Assembly: GCF_000715075.1 (NCBI RefSeq) | Contig: NC_134082.1 | Span: 100,480,399 to 100,544,398, forward strand | Source: Nicotiana tabacum | Lineage: Eukaryota > Streptophyta > Magnoliopsida > Solanales > Solanaceae | Length of the DNA: 64,000 bases | Reading direction: 5' to 3' | Part shown: piece after piece, positions 45,501 to 57,286 of the stretch | Position numbering within the stretch: position 1 is the stretch's first letter | How the letters are laid out: each line of letters begins with the position of its first letter | The notes under the pieces: generated by a model | Databases searched by the model: none | Told to the model about the DNA's origin: nothing | The model's input: the letters and a program-made list of their open reading frames with translations, nothing else | Translations under genes and position numbers: made by a program

Positions 45501-46944
45501 AATCCAATTAATACAGCGATGAACATTTGGACCGGAAAAAAAGGTCTGAAGGAGGGGGGGGGGGGAGAAGAAATAATTGACAATCACAGTGATGAAATTT
45601 AGGCAAACACAACAACAATCAAAAGGAAAAAAAAGAGAAAAGAAAAGAAGAGAAATACCTCAGAAACTATAGGCCAAAACCCAATCTGTACCAATTGAAC
45701 CTTCGACTTGAGGTTTGAAGCCGAGATGGACCTTAATAGAGTGTTCTCGACTGAGAACACACTACTAAGATTGGCCACGACCTCAATTTCCTTTTGGATC
45801 GACTCTTAGGTTTTGTTCTTCTAGGGCTCGTCGATTGACTTGAAACTCGACCAGTTCTAGCAAGATTCGATCCAGACCAAGGACGTTTTAGGCACGAGGG
45901 AGGTCAGGTGGATAGCTGGTGTGAGTTTGCGGTTCATGAGATGAACTAGGGTTTGGGTTCTAAGCTTCGATCGAAGATTCGAACAAGCCGGGGATGATTC
46001 GAGGACAACAAAGTGGGGATTCAGGTTGAGGGTGGTTAGGGGGTTCCGGGGTGTTATTTTGGTGACCGGCGGCGTTGTTGACGCCGGGTTTCAGGCGAAG
46101 GAGTGGAGGGGCAGTTAGGGTTTCGGAGGGGATTTAGTCTCAGAATTTGGAGATGATACAGAGAGGGGGGGGGGTCTGATGGGTTTTGGGGCGTTGGGGG
46201 GGGGGTTTGATATATTAAAAAGGGGTCGATCAATGTGAGTCGTTGGATCAAGGGTGATGGAGGGTTCAGATCAGCTTGGGGAAGGGAAACAGGGTCGTTT
46301 GGTTTAGTGCTGGGGTTGGATCGGGTATTGGAGTGACGGGTCGGGGTCGGGTTGGGTCAAGGCTTTAGGACCGTTGATCAAGTTAATTTCAACGGTCCCG
46401 ATTGAAATGCCTGAAATGACGTCGTTTGGTTGAGCTGGAGACGGGCTAGATTGGGGCGGGCATTGGGCTGACTTGGGGATGACATTGGGCCTGGACTTCT
46501 TCTACTCAAAACTGGCCCAGTATGAAATCTCTCTTGTTTTCTTCTTTCTCTTCTATTTTCTTTTTTTTCAATTCCTAAAACCAAAAATTCCTAAATTGAC
46601 TTGTAAACCCAAAATTATTTTAAAAAGATATTAATTAACCCTTAATCAACAATTAACACACGAGATCGAAAAAATAAAATCGCACAATTAAACAATAAAA
46701 ATGGCAAAACTACCAGAATTCATATTTTTTTGTGATTTTCATTCTTTAAAGTAGGACATGGTTTAATTAATTCCAAAAATGCATAATTAATTCCTAAATG
46801 CACATGCAACACATATTTTTGTATTTTTCTTAATCAAAGTAGAAATAAACATGCACAGACAAAAATACAAATAAATCACAAACAAACTATTTTATTTTGA
46901 ATTTTTAGGAGTAGTTCTCATAGGGCAAAAATCACGTGCTCACA
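42593..46944 (-). repeat. 5' LTR of the Ogre-type element, 4352 bp, complete
   Basis: It runs TGTCACACCTCC (left) to CACGTGCTCACA (right). Both ends match those of the solo LTR at 57287-61433 read in reverse, so it is a full LTR. Poly(G) runs (45556, 46165, 46195) and AG-rich stretches occur. ORFs at 44282-44653, 46054-46251 and 46378-46584 are chance frames, also seen in the 3' LTR. Confidence 0.93.
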
Positions 46945-47730
46945 ATAGTCATTACATCCTTCAGGGAAAGATACATGAGTTGTTATTTCCTACAGAGAAC
47001 TCGATAACTTACCATAACATATTAATGAGGTTGTAGTAGAAAGCATTCTACAACAATACTTTTGCCTTGGAATGATATTTAATTAAAAATTTCAAGATAT
47101 TTTGCGTACAACGGGTACGTGCAACAATGATCTTTATGCCACAAAAATAAGATTTATATATTTTAATATTCTACCTCTTCAGGAGGTGAGTTGTGGTATT
47201 TCTTCATTTACTCTAGGGAATGAAATTGTGCTTAAAAAATAACTTTTGAATAGCTTATTATTTTGTTGAAGCACAGAAAGACACAATTTCATAATATTTT
47301 CATGCTTCAGGAGAAAATTTTAATTGTGTTACTTCTTCAGGAGCAAATTTCAAATACAAAAAATTGAGTATATATTCTCTCAATCATATTACGTCTTCAA
47401 GAGGTGAATCGTAATATATTTACATCAATAGCGCGTTCATATTTACGAGCTTTACTAATATCGCCACACTCACTTTGGGGAATAAACTAATATTTATCAA
47501 CAGTTCTCATCCTTCAGGAAACAGAACATAATTATCTGAATGCGTATTAATCATATCAAATTGTGATGCTTTAACCTCTTTTAAAAAATTTGCTACTTTA
47601 AGAGCAAATCGAGGCGAGCATGTAATATAGAGAATATTTATGTAGCTTATCTTTAATTGTAACTATAGAAAGCCTAAACTATTACTTCTGGTGGTCATTG
47701 GCATATACCACTTCTGGTGGTTAATCAATT
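46945..47730 (-). pseudogene. Distal remnant of the copia host element
   Basis: AT-rich sequence with recurring CTTCAGGAG words, like those in the copia pieces at 12600-13130 and 24800-25050. I infer it is the 5' part of the same copia element beyond the Ogre insertion. No domain is recognisable and the copia 5' LTR is not found. Confidence 0.45.
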
Positions 47731-47734
47731 TAGC

Positions 47735-48084
47735 ATATTGCGTGCAGATTCCGGATGCCGAAATTGCAGTGTTCGATGGTTGCTAGATTTGAAGGTGTAC
47801 CTGTGTTCCTGCTGTAGTTGCCTCTTGTTCACGGTAGCCTTAGATTATTAAACTCTATTTATGTACTTTTAAAATAGAAGATGTATTTTCTTCATATCAG
47901 CTTTGTAAACTCTATTCTTAGAAGCTCATAATTTGTACTACTAGTCCTTGGGAAATGTATAAGATTCAAATAACTTCTTGTTTAATTGTCTTATTAATAT
48001 TATTGAACATGAATAGTTATTAATTGGCTTATCTAGCGGGTTGGGTTAGGTGCCATCACGACTAGTGAATTTTGAATCGTGACA
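47735..48084 (+). repeat. 3' end of a gypsy LTR
   Basis: It ends GCGGGTTGGGTTAGGTGCCA and then TCACGACTAGTG...GAATCGTGACA at 48084, a terminal pattern common to plant gypsy LTRs. The left boundary is unclear. There is no interior or partner LTR. Confidence 0.55.
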
Positions 48085-48579
48085 TACTATAAGTACTTGC
48101 ATCATGTATTTATGCTTGATAAAATCTCTATTATTAACATACTACATGTGTTTTTTTATAATAACACTGGTGTATGTATTCTGTTGTATGAAACGGTTGT
48201 AATAACTACATATTATATGTTGATAATACAGGTTACAACAACTGTATTTTATTGGTTGTATTCAGTGGTTTTGTTTTGGTATTGACGGTATTTTACTGTA
48301 TTTCACAAATAAATATATTCACTTTTAATATTCTGCCTAATAAAATAGTGTTTTATTTAGTGTATTTTAAATATTTTTTATTGTATACATGTACATTGTA
48401 TGTCATTATATTTCACAAATAAATGTCCTCAATTTAATATTCTGTCAGATCAATAGTGTTTGTATTCACTGTATTTTAAATATGTTTTTAATGTATACAT
48501 AGTATATTGTATTTTACGTTTGGTCTTTGACAGATACATGACTTGTAGAAATGTCAACAACTTATATTTCTCCGTTTAA

Positions 48580-49018
48580 CGTAGGTTGTACCATCAACTG
48601 AACACTTGCACATGGTGAATGATGAAGGAAGGCATTACACAATTTCTCTAGAAAACTTGCAGTAGTGGGCAGTTCCAAGTTGACGAATTACCATGCCCAT
48701 ATGCTTGGGATATCTTGAAAAGTAAGCTTCTAATGCCAGAAGATTATTGCTCGGACTATTATAAACCAAAGTCTGTTGTAATGATATACAAGGTGCCCGT
48801 GTATCTACGGCCTGATCGAAGTTAATGGAATATACGAGCACATATATCAGAGGAAGTTGTGTTACCACCCAAATGGAAAAGACCTACTGGAAGGCCAAAG
48901 AAGAAGCACGATAAGCCATTAAGAGAATTATTTCAGAAGAAAAATCAACATTCGTGTAGTATATATGGGCAGGGAGGACATAATAAGCGTACTTTTAGAA
49001 ATGCTCCAGGTAGGAATT
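48580..49018 (+). pseudogene. MULE transposase C-terminal exon with dead SWIM finger
   Basis: In frame from about 48650 are KTCSSGQFQVDELPCPYAWD, YYKPKSVVMIYKVPVYLRPD and WNIRAHISEEVVLPPKWKRP. These are followed by GRPKKKHDKPLRELFQKKNQ and a zinc-knuckle-like HSCSIYGQGGHNKRTFRNAP. This is the SWIM plus CCHC tail of plant MuDR-type transposases. The SWIM consensus CxC...CxH reads C-S-S...C-P-Y, so one Cys and the His are lost. The knuckle has lost two Cys (IYG, RTFRN). There is a frameshift before KTCSS and a TAA before WNIR. The catalytic domain is missing. Confidence 0.8.
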
Positions 49019-49249
49019 AGTTCATGTTCTGATTTTAATTACTGCAATAACAATATGTCATAGATTTGTTCAAGTTTTATATTATATATTGATTTATTGG
49101 TGTATTGGATTCTTACGGGATGAATTTTTTAAGTTTAGATTAATAAATTGAACACTATTATTTCTCGTGGTATTTTTACAAAATGATTTTTATACAGACA
49201 TGAGGTATAGCAGGACATGTATACTTAAAATACATGAGTGTACAAAATA

Positions 49250-49307
49250 AATACATATTGCTAGATAAAACAATGAAACACAGTGAAGCTTGAGATAAAG
49301 TGAAGAC
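49250..49307. repeat. 58-bp direct repeat, copy 1
   Basis: It begins AATACATATTGCTAGATAAA and ends GATAAAGTGAAGAC. The second copy is at 49575-49632, next to the LTR, with about three differences. Confidence 0.85.
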
Positions 49308-49574
49308 ACTAAATATAGTGAATACAATGAAATACATTAAATACAGTGAATACATTGAAAATAGAGAAAATACTAAGTACAATGAATACAATGCATACAG
49401 TGAATACATGACTTGTCATACAATTAATTCATTCAAAATATTGCAGAATATAGCAAGATTATTGCAGGGATTTAAAACCATTGAATTATGCTGAACATAG
49501 AAGGGAATAACTTAACTGCTATTAATTAAAAATACATCTGAATACATAACTAATATTAATTAAAAATATATATG

Positions 49575-49632
49575 AATACATACTGCTGAATAAAACAGTG
49601 AATCACAGTGAAGCTTGAGATAAAGTGAAGAC
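49575..49632. repeat. 58-bp direct repeat, copy 2
   Basis: It ends GATAAAGTGAAGAC directly at the LTR start (49633). Confidence 0.85.
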
Positions 49633-52055
49633 TGTCACGACCCTAAACCCGAAATCGGTCGTGATGGCGCTCCTCGTGAAGACAAGGCCAGCCAATTTAA
49701 ACCCAATTCACTTTTTAAACAGTTAATCAGTAATAAACAACCTAAGCATGAGTAAATAACCAAAGTCTAAGCAAAAGATAGTATAATATGCGAAATTCAG
49801 CCCAAACATAGCCCGATACCGGGGTGTCACAAGTCACGAGCATCTAACAAAACGAAATACTACAAAGCAACTACAAATTACAAAAACTACAGACATGAAG
49901 TGGTAAGATAGGGAGGAGCTCCGGGCTGTGAACGCCAACAACTACCTAAAGACTCCTCAGATCTGCCTGAAGCTGGAAATGATCAGCACTCGGGAGCGGA
50001 ACCAGCTACGCCTGAATCTGCACACAAGTTGCAGGGAGTAATGTGAGTACTCCAACTCAGTGAGTAACAAATGTAAATAAAGACTAAATGCAAGAAATCA
50101 CGTAAGGCACAAAGCATTCAATAATGAAGCAGTAAAACCATTTAAAAATAGTAAATCAGTGAAAGATAGGTAAAATTCTTCAACTCAAACTTAGTTTCAC
50201 GAAAAACTTTTTTCAATAATTAAGTAGGTAATTGATAGTCAATTATCAAAAGTAAACACATAAAGTCTCACCCTTCGGGCACAATATCAACAATCCGCCC
50301 CTCAGGCAACATCTCATAACAGTACTAGCCCCTCGGGCAATCATATAGAACAATACCAGCCCCTCGGGCTCAATCTCACATCACAATGGGTACTCGCGCT
50401 CACTAGGGGTGTGCAGACTCTTGGAGGGGCCCCTTACGGCCCAAGCGCAATATCAAACCACCTCGTGGCGTACATATCTCAGGCCCTCGGCCTCATAATC
50501 AATATCAAATGTTCCCTCACAATATAGTCCATCGGCCTTACTCAGTCAAAAATCCTCACAAGCCACTCGGGCAGTAGTAAAACATGTTTCTCAGCCCAAA
50601 ATATCATTTAAAAGATCAATTAAGTATTAAAATAGAGTAAACATGGCTGAGTACGAAAACAGTAAAATATAACCTGACTGAGTTCAAGTATAAAGTCAAA
50701 ATAGTGAGGAAATACCAGTAAAAAATCCCCAAATGGTTCAAATAGTTGGCACAAGGCCCAAATATGGCATTCAGCCTAAATCATGATGATAGCAAAGAGA
50801 TTTCAGTCAAATACATAGTAAAATAGTCATTCGGGACGGACTAAGTCACAATCCCCAATAGTGCACGACCCTACGCTCGTCATCAAGCATGTGCCTCACC
50901 ACAATATAGTACTACAATGTGCAAATCCGGGGTTTCAAACCCTCAGAATATCATTTACAATCATTACTCACCTCGAACCGGTCAAATCTCTAGCTTGCGA
51001 TGCCTTTGCCCCTTGAATCGGCCTCCACTCGCATCGAATCTATCCAAAATCAGAACGAGGACGTCAAAATATGCTAAGGGAACGAAGCCCAAGCAAAAAT
51101 AATCAAAATATGACACAAATCCCGAAATCACCAAAACCCTACCCCCGGGCCCACGTCTTGGAATTCAATAATTTTTACATCAATAGATTCCTTATCTCCC
51201 CACGAGTTCATACATATCAAAAGTTCTGAAATCCGACCTCAAATGGTCCTTCAAATCCCCAAGCAAAGATCTAAGTTTCCAAGCCCTAGTTTCCCCAATT
51301 TTCACCCTTAATTTCCATGATTTCTAGCTCAAATCCGTATAATAATAGCACAGGAATAGGTTTTAGGTCCAAATTCCTTACCTTAATGAAGTTACCTTGA
51401 AATCCCTCTTTCAAATCATCCAAAAAGCTCCAATGCCGAAGTCAAAAATGGTGAAATAGCCCAAATTTCGCGAAGGCTACATTTTATACCTTCTGCCCAG
51501 TCATTTTTGCATCTGCGCTCCATTAACTGCTTCTGCGGTACCGCATTTACGGTTATTGATCCGCTTCTGCGGAAACCACTTAACTGCTCATTACCGCACC
51601 TGCGATCCCATTCCCGCATCTGCGACTCCGCAGATGCGGTCCTCTTAGTCGCTTCTGCGGTTTCCTGCTCCTCAACCCCTTTTCGCTTCTGCGACCAAAT
51701 CCTCCACTTATACGGCGCCGCACCTGCGGTCTCCAATCCACATGTGCGGAAATACCAGAAGCAGCAAATTCAACAGCTGCAACAAAGTTCAAACTTCTCC
51801 GTTAACCATTCGAAATCATCCCGAGGCCCTTGAGACCTCAACCAAAAACACAAACATATCCCAATACCTTATTCAAACTTGTACCAATCTTCAAAACACC
51901 TCAAACAACGTCAAATCAATCAAAACACATCGGATTCAAGCCAAATTTTCTAAAGTCTTTCGAATTCCACTTTTGATCAAAAACACAACCAAACCACATC
52001 CGGATGACCTGAAATTTTGCACACACATCCCAAATGACACAACAGAACTACTGCA
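49633..52055 (-). repeat. Tekay-type LTR 1 (minus orientation), 3' part in element sense kept
   Basis: It starts TGTCACGACCCTAAACC and parallels LTR 2 (52056-55434), including the AGCCCCTCGGGC words (50270-50560) and the GC-rich cluster (51505-51750). At 52055, after ...ACTACTGCA, LTR 2 begins. The remaining ~390 bp of LTR 1 is not seen on the far side of LTR 2. ORFs at 51416-52146 are chance frames. Confidence 0.85.
51505..51750. repeat. GC-rich word cluster in LTR 1
   Basis: Words CGCTTCTGCGG, CGCACCTGCG and CGCATCTGCG recur about a dozen times. The counterpart in LTR 2 is 54525-54740. Confidence 0.75.
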
Positions 52056-53069
52056 TGTCACGACCCCAAACTGGCTCGATCGTGATGGCACCTCTCTGAA
52101 GACAAGGACAGCCGACACAACACCCTTATTACCCTTTAATCATTAAGAGTCATTTTAAACCTTTAATTAAACATTATTTCATAATATAAGTCTGAATGAA
52201 CAATGCGGAAATAACATACAAGCCCGACATTGGGGTGTCACTAGCCATGAGCATCTACCAAGGTCTGATTACAACATAAACAGTCAAAATGTACTAAGTA
52301 CAGAAATGAAAATGAGAGGAAGGAAGCAGTGTTGCAAACGTCATGCAACCACCTTGCTAACTCTGATGACTCCGCGTATGAGCAACCAACACCCGCTACC
52401 GGGTTCCGAAATACCTAAATCTACATACGAGGTGCAGGGAGTAATATGAGTACTCCAACCCAGTAAGTAATAAGAGGAAATAAAGACTGAGCAGTAGGAA
52501 ACGATGAATCCACAGTTATGATAAACTCAATAGGTGCAACAGGCTTTCAAATCAGAATACGAGTCAATCGTCTCAGTTAAAATCCAGCTTTTGGTAAAAT
52601 CATTTAAAATACCTTCCAACGGTTTCAGTAGGGGTTTAATACCATTTATAATAAAAGAGATGAAAACCATAATCGGCCCCTCGGGCAAAATAGGAGTCAT
52701 AAATACCTCATAACAAGAAAATCTCTGTAGAAATAACAAAAGGCAAATCAGTGATAAAGTTCTGAACATCTCATAAACCCCAGCTTAAATGAAAGTTGTT
52801 TAAAAACATTAATTCAACATTTTTTTTGATAGAGGCTCGATATAAAGATGAGTAAAATCAGTCAATAAATCTACATATTCGATAGAAACTCACTTAAAGA
52901 GGAGTAAAAATCAACAAGTTCATAAACAGGCCTCTCAGGCAAAGCATCACTCAGGTGCATGTATGTATATCTATCGCCCCTCGAGCTAGCCTCTCAGTCA
53001 CTTGTGACTCAACTCTTACCAATCAATACTTACACTCAGAACTCACGCTCAATAGGTACCATATAGTAA

Positions 53070-53455
<386 letters not shown>

Positions 53456-55438
53456 TATAATCCTCACAACCAGGCCCTCGGCCTCTCTCAGTCATTAACC
53501 CGCAATCAAACCCTCGGTCTATCCTCTGTCATCAACCTCACAATCAGACCCTCGGTCTGTCTCAGTCATCAACTCATGATCACTTGGACCATCAGTAAAA
53601 CAGGGAACTCAACCCAAACAGTTTTCACATTTTTAAGAAATAAAGTGATAAAACCAGATTTTATCAATAAGCAGGTAAAACATGACTGAGGATATACTTT
53701 CTAAACAAATAGAGTGAGGAAAATAGTAACAATGCCCTTAAGGGTCTCAGTAGGTCGGAATAAGGCTCCAAACATGGCATATAGCCCAAAATATAATATA
53801 AATCTCTAGAACATGGAATATCATAAGATTTCAAATCAAATACACGACTTAACAGTCGCACGGGACGGACTAAGTCACAATCCCCAATGGTGCATAACTC
53901 CACGCTCGTCATCTAGCGTGTTCGTCACCTCGAAGTAACACAACGATGTGAAATCTGGGGTTTCAAACCCTCAAGACAGTATTTACAATCATTACTTACC
54001 TCGAACTGGCTAAATCTCTAGCTCGCGATGCCTTTGCCCCTCAAAGTGGCCTCCACGCGTGTCGAATCTATCCAAAATCAGAACGAATAGGTCACAATAG
54101 GCCAAGGGAACAAATCCCAAGCGAAAACAATCGAAAAATACCAAAAATCCCAAAATTAACCAAAACCCAAGCCCCGGGACCACTTCTCGAAACTCAATTT
54201 TTTTTACATCAATAGATTTCTTATCTCCCCACGAGTTCATACATATCAAAAGATCTCAAATCCGACCTCAAATGGTCCTTCAATCCCAATTCAAAAGTCC
54301 AAAATCCCAAGCCCTAGTTCTTCCATTTTTTAGCTTAAGTTCCATGATTTTCTAGGTATATTTCACAATAGAATCGAGTTTTAGGCCCGAAATTCTTACC
54401 TCCAAATGTTTCCCCTTGAATCCCTCTTCAATATCCTTCAAATGGCTCTTAAAAAGACCAACTATGGAGGAAATGAGCCCCAAAATCGCGTATGAAATGA
54501 ATTAAAACATTCTGCCCAGACATAACCGCATCTGCGGTCCAAAATCTGCTTTTGCGGTACCGCATATGCGGTCAATACCTCCGCTTCTGCGGAGTTCATG
54601 AAATCGGCCTAAATCGCATCTGCGAACCTCTTCCTCTAGTCGCTTCTGCGGTCCAGCTCACCTGACCCATTTTTACTTCTGCAATGAAACACCCGCATCT
54701 ACGGCGCCGCATCTGCGGTCCACAAACTGCAGATGTGGAAATACTAGAAGCAGGAAATCTAAAGCTGCAACACAAATTCCAATTTCCCCGCTAACCATCC
54801 AAAATCACCCCGAGGCCCCCGGGACCTCAACCAGAAGCACAAACATGACCCGATATCTTATTCAAACTTGTTCCAATCATCAAAACACCTCAAACAACAT
54901 CAAATCTACTAAATCACATCGGATTCAAGCCTAAGTTTCCAAAAATCTTCCGAAATACGTTTTTGATCAAAACCCTAACCAAACCACGTTTGAATGACCT
55001 GAAATTTTACATACACATCCCAAATGACACTACAAACCTATTACAACTCTCGGAATTTCATTCCGACTTCTATATCAATATCTCAACTAACAACCGGAAA
55101 ATGCCGAAATCTCAATTTTGCCAATTCAAGCCTAAACCTTCCACGCACTTCCAAAATGCATTCCGATCACGCTCTTAAGTCCCAAATCACCTAATGGAGT
55201 TAACCAAATCATAAAAAAAATCCAATCTGAGATCATTAAAAAACAAGTCAAATCTTGGTCAAACTTTTCAAATTTCAAACTTCAAACTGAGAATTGTTCT
55301 TCCAAATTCGTTTTAATTCCCTGAAAACCCAAACCAACGATTTACACAAGTCATAATACATCACACGGGGCTAGTCATGCCTGAAATCTGGCGATCAAAG
55401 TTTAAAAGCTCAATATGATCGGTAAGGTCATTGATCGC

Positions 55439-57020
55439 TGCCGACTTGACACTACACTATGGTAGGAAGAGCGGGTCGCAATAGCTTTTACTCGAATAGA
55501 GGTCCGGGATCGAATTTCCACAGGGAGCTAGTAGTGGAGTTGTATTTTCTGTCTAGCCTAGAGTTGCGGTTGTGCTTCTAATGTCACTTCAAATATTTTT
55601 TGAGTTTTTGTATTTATAACCACTATTATAAAACTAAGGATTAAAGCTAAATTATGCTAGGAGAGTATTGCTAAGTTGTAATTAATGGGAAGAAGAGCAC
55701 TAGGGTCGTAGCATCACCTAAGTGGCTAATTGATGGGTAGATGTTACTAAGGATAAATTGACATATATGGGGATTATGCTGAAACCGTTGCACAACTGCA
55801 CCCACTCTCACACCTCTCAGTAGAGAGAGTGATTTTGCCCAATTGACTCTCTCGAGACCAATTGGATAGGCCAATGAGACCAAACAACTAGGGTTCAAGT
55901 AGGGTGATTACTCTCTCGAGATTTAACCCATTAATTGGGACTACCATTTCTCATGGGTCCATCCCAATTTCTTGTTGAGTCAATTTTGGGGTCATAGACT
56001 CTCTTTCTCAAGAAGAGTTTAACCCACTAAACTTGAATCAGCGTTTGCAACCACCAATTCTTGAATAAAAACATAAAATCAACCAAAATAGCAAACACCC
56101 AATATCAATCTAACCCTAGATGGCAACACCCATCAATTACCCACACTAGGGTTGAGCCACAACCCTAGCTAATGGGTTTAACTATACATAATTAAAGAAG
56201 AAACTGAAGAAATAGATGAAGAACTAAACATATTTATTAATTACTAATAAAAAACTACAATAATCTATTGTTAATGGGAAGCAAAATATGCCAAAAATGG
56301 ATACAATACCAAGCACAACTTTCATCTCAAGTTCCCAGATAAAAACCGATCCCTAATAATAGTAAAATATTCTATTTATACTAGGCTAGAAAAATTGGAC
56401 AAAAATACCCCTGTGGGGTAAGTGCGGGCCGCACAAAATGAACCACGGCCGTACTGGCTCTTGGACTTCAACTATTTGATAACTTGAACTGGGGGACGCG
56501 GACTGCTTGGAAGTGTACCGCGGCCACGATGGCAACTGGCATGGTCCGCGCAGTCATGATCGCGGACCGTGTGATCAAAAGTGCCCTTCTCTGAACCTTA
56601 TGAACACAGACCGCACAAAGCAGGAGTGCGGCCGCGAAGCTTCACCGCGGACCGCGAAAATCCTACCGCCTGAATATGTCATGTCTCTGAACCTCCTAGT
56701 GCGGCCGCGTAAGCCGCGGTCACTGTTACGCGGTCCGCACTAGGCCCTTTCTTCTTCAATTCTCTTGGTCTTTGATACTTGAGCAGGTTTCACTCACTGT
56801 TACGCAGTCCGCACTAGGCCCTTTCTTCTTCAATTCTCTTGGTCTTTGATACTTGAGCAGGTTTCACTCTTTTTTGAGCCGATATATGACATTTCGTCAC
56901 TTTGTCAATCAAACCTGCAATCAAGCACAACCTGTGAGCATTTTGGGACTATTTTGTATCAATTTATATTCAAAGCATAGGCAAGTAGGGGCATAAACAC
57001 GTAAAAATTCTAAGTTATCA
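55439..57020 (-). repeat. Athila-like 3' LTR (minus orientation), ~1.58 kb
   Basis: On the minus strand it starts TGATAACTTAGAATTTTTAC at 57020, directly after a polypurine tract, and ends AAGTCGGCA at 55439, 4 bp from LTR 2. It has a GC-rich word cluster (CGGACCGCG type, 56420-56760) and a 74-bp tandem duplication. The Athila assignment rests on the polypurine tract and the 3' env-like ORF. The left end is less sure. Confidence 0.55.
56721..56868. repeat. 74-bp tandem duplication
   Basis: Units 56721-56794 and 56795-56868 start CACTGTTACGC and end GCAGGTTTCACT. I see one difference (CGG/CAG), so the duplication is recent. Confidence 0.93.
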
Positions 57021-57034
57021 ACTCCCCCAAACTT
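57021..57034 (-). promoter_or_regulatory. Polypurine tract of the Athila-like element
   Basis: On the minus strand AAGTTTGGGGGAGT, preceded by GAGGACAAGCAAAGGCTT, a pattern typical of Athila elements. Confidence 0.65.
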
Positions 57035-57286
57035 AAGCCTTTGCTTGTCCTCAAGCAAACAAAATAAGACCCACCCCTTAAAGGAACGTCCAAGTAATTC
57101 CAGCTATCCTGAAATAACCTCAACAAGCATCAATTGGGACTAATAATTGCCCTCAATACGAATGCATCATCAACACATTTAAAACTTTGAAAATTATGGA
57201 TCAAGTGTGACACAAGAGCATCAAGAGTTCACACATTTCATCAAAGAGCTTTTTACTTACTTTGGTCATTGTGGAACCCAAACTCC

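Larger units (their letters stand above)
25062..46944 (-). mobile_element. Ogre/Tat-type Ty3/gypsy retrotransposon, 21.9 kb, damaged
   Basis: In minus orientation the order is: 5' LTR (42593-46944), primer-binding site for an Arg tRNA, leader, ORF1, gag, protease, intron, RT, RNase H, second RNase H, integrase, a 3.2-kb 3' UTR with repeats, polypurine tract, 3' LTR (25062-28389). ORF1 before gag, an intron between protease and RT, a second RNase H, very long LTRs and an Arg-tRNA primer site together define the Ogre/Tat group. The 3' LTR lacks its last ~1,021 bp and no target duplication remains on the left. By eye the shared LTR parts differ at about one base in twenty. Reading frames are far less damaged than those of the Tekay-type element. 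Confidence 0.92.
48085..49632 (+). mobile_element. Mutator-like (MULE) transposon remnant
   Basis: A C-terminal MULE transposase exon lies at 48580-49018. Around it is AT-rich DNA with recurring TGTATTCACTGTATTTTA-type words on the left (48230-48520) and GTGAATACAATGAAATAC-type words on the right (49250-49420). The terminal inverted repeats are not recognisable. The right end is cut by the LTR at 49633. Confidence 0.6.
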
